Translations under genes and position numbers: made by a program
NCBI RefSeq assembly: GCF_028598745.1
Contig: NZ_JAQRFK010000017.1
Coordinates: 1 to 57,626 of the forward strand
Reading direction: 5' to 3'
Length of the DNA stretch: 57,626 nucleotides
DNA from: Xenorhabdus sp. IM139775
GTDB taxonomy: Bacteria; Pseudomonadota; Gammaproteobacteria; Enterobacterales; Enterobacteriaceae
The notes under the pieces: generated by a model
The model's input: only the letters and a program-made list of their open reading frames with translations
The model's database searches: none
What the model was told of the DNA's origin: nothing
Shown: one piece after another, positions 51,719 through 57,626 of the stretch
Position numbering within the stretch: position 1 is the first letter of the stretch
How the letters are laid out: every line of letters begins with the position of its first letter

Positions 51719-51976
51719 TTATGCGCTTATTAATCGTGATTTTTTGTCTTTGATCTCAACACCAGCTACATCCACCAATTTCATTAATTGAGAAAAAAGT
51801 AAATTAATGGGACGCTGGCTGGTGACGGTAAGCTCAATACTTACATTATCACTATCTGCTGTATGATCCATATTCAATGCACATATCTGAAATCCGCGGT
51901 GACGGGTCACCCTGAGTATCCGTTCCAAAATCTCAGGACAAGACCGCGCCTCAATAGCAAGTTGATGCTGTATCAT
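51719..51976 (-). CDS. ilvM: Acetolactate synthase II small subunit IlvM
   Basis: Regulatory subunit of the valine-resistant AHAS II, 85 residues with one ACT-type fold ([27 protein letters not shown]). It overlaps ilvG by four bases (ATGA), so the two subunits are made together. Confidence 0.95.
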   Translation of the reverse strand: MIQHQLAIEARSCPEILERILRVTRHRGFQICALNMDHTADSDNVSIELTVTSQRPINLLFSQLMKLVDVAGVEIKDKKSRLISA

Positions 51977-53619
51977 AATGATTTCTCCAACATGGTTTCG
52001 TTGCTTGCGCCTGGTGGAACCAGCGGCCAGACATTCTCTAATGCCTCAATAGACACATGTAATAGATACGGGCCTTCGCTATTGAACAACGCATCTAATG
52101 CTTCATCCACTTGTGTTTTATCAGTTATTCGCTGTCCCGGAATACCAAAGGCCTGCGCTAATGTAAGAAAATCAGGGTTATCCGTTAAGATTGTTTCGCT
52201 ATAACGTTTGTCAAAAAACAACTCTTGCCACTGACGAACCATACCCAGCCTTTGGTTATCCAATAAGATCAGTTTGACCGGCAATTTCTGGCGTTTAATG
52301 GTGCCCAATTCCTGAACGTTCATCATGAAAGAGCCATCACCAGATATGCAGATAACCCTATCTTCCGGACGCGCCATCTGAGCGCCAATCGCGGCCGGAA
52401 TACCAAATCCCATCGTGCCTAATCCACTTGATGTGATGAAATTCTCTGGTTGACTAAAAGTCATGTGTTGGGCAGCCCACATCTGATGCTGCCCAACATC
52501 CGTGGTAATAACTGTACTGGGCGATGCTCGTTCAGAAACTTGCTTCAACAGCAAAGGAGCATAAATACTTTCGCCCTGATGGTCATAACGCCATGCATGT
52601 TCGTTTTTTAATTGTTTGATTTCTTGCTGCCAGACTTGGATCGATAAAGGCTGTTGTAAATGAGGTAGCAAGGCTTTTAAATCACCCAATAATGAAACAT
52701 AGGCCTGGCGTAATTTATTGAATTCAACGGGGTCAATATCCAAATGAATAACGTTGGCATGAGGTGCAAAAGTATTCAGCTTCCCGGTAACACGGTCATC
52801 AAAACGCGCCCCCACCGCAATTAACAAATCACAGGATTGAACGGCAAGATTGGCGGCTTTAGTGCCATGCATCCCTAACATTCCCAGATAGCATTCATGT
52901 TCAAAATCTGCCGCGCCCAAACCTTTCAATGTGGAAACAACGGGAATGCCGGTTTCAGCGACAAAATGGCGCAACTCGGGAACAGCCCCGGATATGCCAA
53001 CCCCTCCCCCTACGTACAAAATAGGTTTCTGAGATGAAGCCAACATTTGACGAGCCAGCTCAATCTCTTGTTTTGGTAAGGAAAGCGTAGGGGGAGTCGG
53101 TATCAAATAGGGGGTAAAATCCCCTTGGGCCAACTGAATATCTTTCGGTAAATCAATCAGAACAGGGCCGGGACGACCACTCATGGCAATGCTAAAAGCA
53201 TCAGCCATGACTTGAGGTAATTTTTCCAGTGAGTCAACAAGAAAGCTATGCTTTGTACAAGAAAGAGACATTCCCAGTATATCGACTTCCTGAAAGGCAT
53301 CCGTCCCTATAAATGCAGAACTGACTTGGCCGGTAATGGCGATAACAGGAACAGAATCCACTAATGCGTCGGCCAATCCCGTGATTAAGTTTGTCGCTCC
53401 TGGCCCTGATGTCGCGATGCAAACGCCGGGTTTACCACTTGCTCTCGCATAGCCAATCGCCGCCATCGCTGCGCCTTGTTCATGGCGACATAAGATGTGC
53501 TCAACACCTCCGTCATACAACGCATCATAAACTGGCATGATGGCTCCACCCGGATAACCAAAAACTTTTTCAATTCCCTGTGTTCGTAGTGCTTCTACAA
53601 CCCATTTTGCCCCGTTCAT
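51973..53619 (-). CDS. ilvG: Acetolactate synthase II large subunit IlvG (intact)
   Basis: ThDP- and FAD-dependent enzyme making acetolactate and acetohydroxybutyrate; 548 residues in one uninterrupted frame. [15 protein letters not shown] near 20, the catalytic Glu in [11 protein letters not shown] near 47, the FAD-region motif [11 protein letters not shown] near 275, and the ThDP motif [12 protein letters not shown] near 428 are complete. E. coli K-12 carries a frameshift here that makes it valine-sensitive; this gene has no such lesion. First structural gene after the ilvL attenuator. Confidence 0.97.
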   Translation of the reverse strand: MNGAKWVVEALRTQGIEKVFGYPGGAIMPVYDALYDGGVEHILCRHEQGAAMAAIGYARASGKPGVCIATSGPGATNLITGLADALVDSVPVIAITGQVSSAFIGTDAFQEVDILGMSLSCTKHSFLVDSLEKLPQVMADAFSIAMSGRPGPVLIDLPKDIQLAQGDFTPYLIPTPPTLSLPKQEIELARQMLASSQKPILYVGGGVGISGAVPELRHFVAETGIPVVSTLKGLGAADFEHECYLGMLGMHGTKAANLAVQSCDLLIAVGARFDDRVTGKLNTFAPHANVIHLDIDPVEFNKLRQAYVSLLGDLKALLPHLQQPLSIQVWQQEIKQLKNEHAWRYDHQGESIYAPLLLKQVSERASPSTVITTDVGQHQMWAAQHMTFSQPENFITSSGLGTMGFGIPAAIGAQMARPEDRVICISGDGSFMMNVQELGTIKRQKLPVKLILLDNQRLGMVRQWQELFFDKRYSETILTDNPDFLTLAQAFGIPGQRITDKTQVDEALDALFNSEGPYLLHVSIEALENVWPLVPPGASNETMLEKSL

Positions 53620-53709
53620 TGCCGCCTCCCCTGTTATGTTTACCTTGCCATTGGCTGTTATGATGTTTTGTTTTATTCGTGTCTACGTGTTGATCTATAT
53701 GTTGGGCTT

Positions 53710-53743
53710 AAAAAAAACCCCCGCGCCTTTCGGTGCGGGGGTT
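53710..53743 (-). terminator. Attenuator terminator of ilvLGMEDA
   Basis: AACCCCCGCACC pairs with GGCGCGGGGGTT (12 bp, one G-U or A-C position depending on strand) around GAAA, followed by a long U run on the minus strand. It lies between ilvL and ilvG and is the classic attenuator terminator of this operon. Confidence 0.93.
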
Positions 53744-53768
53744 TTTCGGAATCTGGCTAATTTGCTAT

Positions 53769-53864
53769 CTAAACCATTCTTCGTCCAAGTGCAGCCCCGC
53801 ACGGTGGAATAATCACCACCACGCTCACAATAATTAGGCTAATCACTAGGACAAATGCGTTCAT
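53769..53864 (-). CDS. ilvL: ilv operon leader peptide IlvL
   Basis: A 31-residue peptide starting MNAFVLVISLIIVSVVV and ending with a segment around PPCGAALGRR. It is rich in Ile, Val and Leu codons and closely follows E. coli IlvL (MTALLRVISLVVISVVV..PPCGAALGR). When charged tRNAs are scarce the ribosome stalls here and the downstream terminator does not form. Too short for usual gene finding. Confidence 0.95.
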   Translation of the reverse strand: MNAFVLVISLIIVSVVVIIPPCGAALGRRMV

Positions 53865-54243
53865 AATTTTATTCGTTTTTGATTCGTATGCTTAACGTAT
53901 ATTTAAGAGTTAACACTTTCTATGATAATTGACAACGATTATTTTTATTTTTTCATAATAAATTTATTTTATTTATATTTTTCATTTAGATAACTAAAAA
54001 TAGATAAATTCACTGGTATTTACTCATTTTTCTCTCAGAAATAATCGTCATTTGATTGTTTAATAACATAATTGATAAACAAAACAATAAAAAAACCAGT
54101 TAATCTTCTAAGTTTCTATAACATGGCAAAAAGACAATCCAAACCCAAATATATTTACGAGCCTTTTCGCAAAATAACGAAAGATGACTTTTCATTATTT
54201 TTTATCGATTCATGATAACAGCTTTCTTGCTAAGGAGAGCATC
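53865..54243. other. Divergent ilvL-yifB control region
   Basis: AT-rich spacer of 379 bp, strongly so from 53940 to 54110. It should hold the ilv operon promoter and an IHF site as in E. coli, but I could not place a convincing -10 with the candidate -35 TTGTCA (53930-53935, minus strand). AAGGAG just before 54244 belongs to yifB. Confidence 0.45.
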
Positions 54244-55797
54244 ATGGCACTTGCCGTTATTCATACACGGGCAACGATTGGTATTGATTCACCTATCGTC
54301 ACGATAGAAGCACATATCAGCAATGGCTTACCCGGTCTTACCCTTGTTGGTTTACCTGAAACTACCGTAAAGGAAGCCAGAGATCGTGTCCGAAGTGCTC
54401 TGATCAATAGTGGTTTTACTTATCCGCCTAAAAGGATCACCGTCAATTTAGCGCCAGCGGATCTGCCCAAAGAAGGAGGAAGATATGATTTACCCATCGC
54501 GATCGCAATTTTGGCTGCATCGGAGCAAATCTCGACAAATAAGCTACATAATTACGAATTTTTGGGTGAGTTAGCCCTTTCAGGTGAAATCCGGCGAGTC
54601 ACGGGAGCAATTCCTGCGGCCTTGAGCGCAAAAAAAGCAGAAAGACAACTGATCCTTTCTTCAGAGAATCAAGCTGAACTGGCAATTTTGTCCCAGAACG
54701 AAACACTACTAGCAAACCATTTGCTCCAAGTCTGCCATTTTTTACAGGGAGAACAGGGAAAACTGGGAAAACAGGGAGAAAAAGTCACTTTATCTTCCCC
54801 TCCCCCTGTTGAACCACAGACAGAATCCTTTACTTTGGATATACAAGATATTATTGGTCAGGAGCAAGCCAAACGAGCACTGGAAATTACCGCCGCTGGC
54901 GGACATAATCTTCTGTTACTCGGCCCCCCAGGAACCGGCAAGACCATGCTTGCCAGTCGATTATGTAGTTTGCTACCCCCATTGACGCATCAGGAAGCTC
55001 TGGACGTCGCGGCAATCAATAGCTTATCCGGACATCCAATTAATCCTCAAAAATGGCATACACGCCCATTTAGGGCTCCTCATCATAGTGCTTCAATGGC
55101 GGCTCTTGTTGGCGGGGGTTCAATACCTAAACCAGGCGAAATTTCTCTTGCCCATAATGGTGTGTTATTTTTAGATGAGTTGCCTGAATTTAATCGTAGT
55201 GTCCTTGACGCCCTGCGTGAGCCGTTGGAATCTGGCGAAATAGTGATTTCCCGCGCCAAGGCAAAAGTCTGTTTTCCTGCTCAAGTTCAACTGATTGCAG
55301 CCATGAACCCTAGCCCGACCGGCTATCATCAGGGGATGCATAACCGAAGTAGTCCACACCAAGTATTACGCTACCTTTCCAAACTTTCAGGCCCTTTTCT
55401 AGATCGTTTTGACCTTTCCATTGAAGTTCCTCTACTTCCGCCAGGAATTTTAAGTCAATCATCAACAAAACATGGCGAAAACAGTCAGGAAGTTAAAAAA
55501 CGCGTAGCAATAGCAAGAAAAATACAAATAGAGCGGTGTGGACACATCAATGCTCATCTCAGTAGCAAACAAACCGAAGATATTTGCAAAATTAGCATGG
55601 AAAATGCCGTTTTTCTGGAAAATACTTTATTGAAATTAGGGCTGTCTATACGTGCCTGGCATAGAATACTCAGGGTTTCCCGCACAATTGCAGACTTAAA
55701 AGAACAAAAAAGTATAGAAAAACCGGATATTATGGAAGCATTGAGCTACCGAAGCATGGATAGGTTACTTATTCAATTACAAAAACAGGCTGGATAA
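54244..55797 (+). CDS. yifB: ComM/YifB-family AAA+ ATPase (branch-migration helicase family)
   Basis: 517-residue Mg-chelatase-like ATPase. The Vibrio cholerae relative ComM is a hexameric helicase promoting branch migration during natural transformation; the role in enterobacteria is less clear. The ATG has AAGGAG upstream; the frame opens 20 codons earlier without homology. The N-terminal Lon-protease-like fold includes IVTIEAHISNGLPGLTLVGLP. Walker A LLGPPGTGKTM lies near 238-248, Walker B GVLFLDELPEF near 308 and the sensor AAMNPSPTGYH. A low-complexity GEQGKLGKQGEK linker near 175 is local. Confidence 0.94.
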   Translation: MALAVIHTRATIGIDSPIVTIEAHISNGLPGLTLVGLPETTVKEARDRVRSALINSGFTYPPKRITVNLAPADLPKEGGRYDLPIAIAILAASEQISTNKLHNYEFLGELALSGEIRRVTGAIPAALSAKKAERQLILSSENQAELAILSQNETLLANHLLQVCHFLQGEQGKLGKQGEKVTLSSPPPVEPQTESFTLDIQDIIGQEQAKRALEITAAGGHNLLLLGPPGTGKTMLASRLCSLLPPLTHQEALDVAAINSLSGHPINPQKWHTRPFRAPHHSASMAALVGGGSIPKPGEISLAHNGVLFLDELPEFNRSVLDALREPLESGEIVISRAKAKVCFPAQVQLIAAMNPSPTGYHQGMHNRSSPHQVLRYLSKLSGPFLDRFDLSIEVPLLPPGILSQSSTKHGENSQEVKKRVAIARKIQIERCGHINAHLSSKQTEDICKISMENAVFLENTLLKLGLSIRAWHRILRVSRTIADLKEQKSIEKPDIMEALSYRSMDRLLIQLQKQAG

Positions 55798-55808
55798 GTT
55801 ATCGGCTA

Positions 55809-55833
55809 CAAGAGGAGCAATTTGCCCCTCTTG
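55809..55833. terminator. Inverted repeat between yifB and maoP
   Basis: CAAGAGGAGC/GCCCCTCTTG with one A-C mismatch and a 5-base loop, between two convergent genes and 11 bases past the yifB stop. No clear U run. Confidence 0.4.
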
Positions 55834-55860
55834 CATAGATCATTAATATCAATGATGGTA

Positions 55861-56199
55861 TTAATCATCAGTATCGGTATAGTCCTCTGCAGGATCAACC
55901 TGAGGTTTTCCGCCGGAAAGAGTATGAAAACGTTTTGGACGCCTAATTTTAGCCAAATACTTAGTCCATACATTTTCCTCTGTCGTTGCCGGGGCACGTT
56001 CACCACGGCAAACTGCAACAAACAGTTTTTCTTCTTCTGTTTGGGGTTCGCGTTTACCAAGGTCCAATTCATTGAACGCATGACCATGACGTTCTAGCAA
56101 TTGAGCCTCTTTGATGGTGAAATCACCATGACGGGAAAATCCACGTGGATAATGTTTATTATCAAAAAAACGATTAGTCGTGATGAAGCTTTCAGCCAT
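55861..56199 (-). CDS. maoP: Macrodomain Ori protein MaoP
   Basis: DUF413 protein of 112 residues, equal to E. coli. MaoP, with the maoS site, confines the Ori macrodomain of the chromosome. The ATG at 56199 has AGGAG eight bases upstream; a nine-codon longer frame is not conserved. [37 protein letters not shown] and the closing GGKPQV..AEDYTD.DD are near-identical to E. coli. Divergent from hdfR, which in E. coli is adjacent too. Confidence 0.95.
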   Translation of the reverse strand: MAESFITTNRFFDNKHYPRGFSRHGDFTIKEAQLLERHGHAFNELDLGKREPQTEEEKLFVAVCRGERAPATTEENVWTKYLAKIRRPKRFHTLSGGKPQVDPAEDYTDTDD

Positions 56200-56315
56200 C
56201 TGACACACTCCTAACTCTAATGTCATACTAATTATGGCGCGGAGTATTAGGGAGGCTTGACATTCTGTAAAACAAAATATTTGAATCTTAACGACAAAAA
56301 CTATTGGAGATGCAT

Positions 56316-57167
56316 GTGGACACTGAATTACTGAAAACCTTTTTGGAAGTCAGTAAGACTCGTCACTTTGGTCGGGCAGCTGAATCGCTTTATTTAACAC
56401 AATCCGCTGTTAGCTTTCGGATCCGACAACTAGAAAATCAGTTGGGTGCCAATTTATTCACACGACATCGCAATAATATTCGCCTGACAGCAGCCGGAGA
56501 ACGGCTAGTACCCTATGCAGAATCACTAATGAGTACCTGGCAATTGGCAAAGAAAGAGATCAATTATGTCGCCCAGCACACTAAACTTTCTATCGGCGCT
56601 ACCGCATCCTTATGGGAAAGTTATCTAACATCTTGGTTAAATACATTTTATCAACACCATCGGGAAACACGGGTTGAGTCTCTGGTTTCGACACGCCAGT
56701 CACTCGTCAAGCAATTGCATTCTCGCGAATTGGATCTCTTAATTACCACTGAACCCCCTAAAATGGATGAGTTTCAAAGTCAGTTAATAGGTAATATCCA
56801 GCTTGTCTTATTAACAACCCGGCATAATCTTGACAGAGGAGTAGAAAATTATATTAAGTTAGAGTGGGGAGCAGATTTTCATCAGCAAGAACAACAAATC
56901 TTAAAGAGTGATTTTCCACCTATTATTACAACCACATCAGCACATATTGCCAGAGAATTATTGGATAGTGTTAATGCCGCTACTTTTCTTCCTATACATT
57001 GGCAAGAAGAATATCCAACACTCGTTGCCTCACCTAATAATGAGTTAATAAAACGCCCGTTGTATGCTGTATGGCTGCAAAACAGTGACCAACAAGCCCT
57101 TATCCAACATTTATTAAAAATTCCTGTCGAAAAAGCGCCTGTAGCTATCCCAGTAACTACCCAATAG
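56316..57167 (+). CDS. hdfR: LysR-type regulator HdfR
   Basis: Repressor of flhDC and regulator of other genes in E. coli, H-NS dependent. A GTG start with GGAG six bases upstream gives 283 residues beginning [12 protein letters not shown] (initiator Met), matching E. coli [12 protein letters not shown]. An ATG four codons upstream overlaps that binding site. The helix-turn-helix region [29 protein letters not shown] is near-identical. The effector domain after 90 is diverged. Confidence 0.92.
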   Translation: MDTELLKTFLEVSKTRHFGRAAESLYLTQSAVSFRIRQLENQLGANLFTRHRNNIRLTAAGERLVPYAESLMSTWQLAKKEINYVAQHTKLSIGATASLWESYLTSWLNTFYQHHRETRVESLVSTRQSLVKQLHSRELDLLITTEPPKMDEFQSQLIGNIQLVLLTTRHNLDRGVENYIKLEWGADFHQQEQQILKSDFPPIITTTSAHIARELLDSVNAATFLPIHWQEEYPTLVASPNNELIKRPLYAVWLQNSDQQALIQHLLKIPVEKAPVAIPVTTQ

Positions 57168-57312
57168 CAACTTTTATAACAAAAAGTAAGGATTGATATA
57201 CGGTATAGTGCGCAAAGGAGCCGCGCCTACAAAGAAATGAGAATGACACGAGACTAGAGATTAAAACTATATAAGAACAATATATAAGAACAACAATACG
57301 TTAAAACGATGA

Positions 57313-57352
57313 GGCATTAGGCATTAGGCATTAGGCATTAGGCATTAGGCAT
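57313..57352. repeat. Heptanucleotide tandem repeat GGCATTA
   Basis: Five exact copies of GGCATTA plus a partial GGCAT in the spacer after hdfR. No gene crosses it. Just upstream, TATATAAGAACAA occurs twice. Such a tract can change copy number by slippage. Confidence 0.9.
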
Positions 57353-57388
57353 AACATTTAGAACCGCATAAAAAACAACCACAAAAAG

Positions 57389-57414
57389 AAAAAACCCAGC
57401 TAAAACTAGCTGGG
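57389..57414 (-). terminator. Terminator of the aspT-trpT transcript
   Basis: CCCAGCTA/TAGCTGGG (8 bp, 4-base loop) followed on the minus strand by TTTTTTC, 43 bases after the tRNA-Trp end. It is the likely end of an rRNA operon transcript. Confidence 0.8.
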
Positions 57415-57457
57415 CTATTAATCTGAAAGCTATATCAATTATTACTTAGTTGTTAAC

Positions 57458-57533
57458 TGGCAGGGGCGGAGAGACTCGAACTCCCAACACCCGGTTTTGG
57501 AGACCGGTGCTCTACCAATTGAACTACGCCCCT
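57458..57533 (-). tRNA. trpT: tRNA-Trp (CCA)
   Basis: 76 nt including CCA, with anticodon CCA in the loop CTCCAAA, acceptor stem AGGGGCG and T-loop GAGTTCGAGTC. It matches E. coli trpT as recalled. Confidence 0.96.
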
Positions 57534-57541
57534 AAATACGG

Positions 57542-57618
57542 TGGCGGTGCGGACGGGACTCGAACCCGCGACCCCCGGCGTGACAGGCCGGTATTCTAAC
57601 CAACTGAACTACCGCACC
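57542..57618 (-). tRNA. aspT: tRNA-Asp (GTC)
   Basis: 77 nt including CCA, with anticodon GTC in CCTGTCACG, acceptor stem GGTGCGG and T-loop GGTTCGAGTCC. In E. coli rrnC ends with aspT and trpT beside hdfR; the same order suggests that an rRNA operon lies just beyond the right edge. Confidence 0.96.
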
Positions 57619-57626
57619 ACCGAATT

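Overview
The window is a chromosomal segment of an enterobacterium with moderate GC. Gene content and order match the Escherichia coli 84-86 min region from the end of an rRNA operon (aspT-trpT) through hdfR, maoP, yifB, ilvLGMEDA, ilvYC, rep, gppA, rhlB, trxA, rho, the wec/rff enterobacterial common antigen (ECA) cluster, yifK, argX-hisR-leuT-proM, hemYXDC, cyaA, cyaY, lptM, dapF, yigA, xerC, yigB, uvrD and corA. Protein divergence, AT-rich spacers, decayed genes and one palindromic repeat suggest a Morganellaceae member, probably Xenorhabdus or Photorhabdus. That genus call is an inference from memory of these genomes, not a database result.

Layout: 1-4351 is accessory. It holds a frameshifted gene remnant at the left edge, a YahK-like zinc alcohol dehydrogenase, a CmlA/FloR-type chloramphenicol exporter with a leader peptide and hairpin, and a possible IS200-like scrap. 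4352-19056 is housekeeping: corA, uvrD, the dapF-yigA-xerC-yigB cluster, lptM, cyaY, cyaA (UUG start, CRP site) and hemCDXY. 19204-20349 is RNA: the small RNA glmZ on the minus strand, with a sigma-54 promoter and two GlrR-type palindromes, then a four-tRNA operon. 20433-35057 holds yifK and the complete twelve-gene ECA cluster, all on the minus strand. 35432-42878 carries rho, trxA, rhlB, gppA and rep. 43064-44179 is a histone-deacetylase-family amidohydrolase in the place where E. coli has ppiC. 44235-53864 is the isoleucine/valine regulon: ilvC, ilvY, ilvA, ilvD, ilvE, ilvM, an intact ilvG and the ilvL attenuator, with a deletion scar (AraC N-terminus joined to an MFS C-terminus) between ilvY and ilvA. 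54244-57618 holds yifB/comM, maoP, hdfR, a 7-bp tandem repeat, tRNA-Trp and tRNA-Asp.

How it works together: WecA starts lipid I on undecaprenyl phosphate. WecB/WecC supply ManNAcA and WecG adds it. RffG/RffH/WecE/WecD make TDP-Fuc4NAc and WecF adds it. WzxE flips, WzyE polymerises and WzzE sets chain length. IlvA, IlvGM, IlvC, IlvD and IlvE form the complete Ile/Val pathway, under attenuation (ilvL) and IlvY control. GlmZ links this locus to amino-sugar synthesis through glmS, which feeds UDP-GlcNAc to both the envelope and ECA. The most notable non-coding signals are the sigma-54/GlrR-type glmZ control region and the exporter's leader-hairpin arrangement. I saw no CRISPR array, complete prophage or complete insertion sequence.
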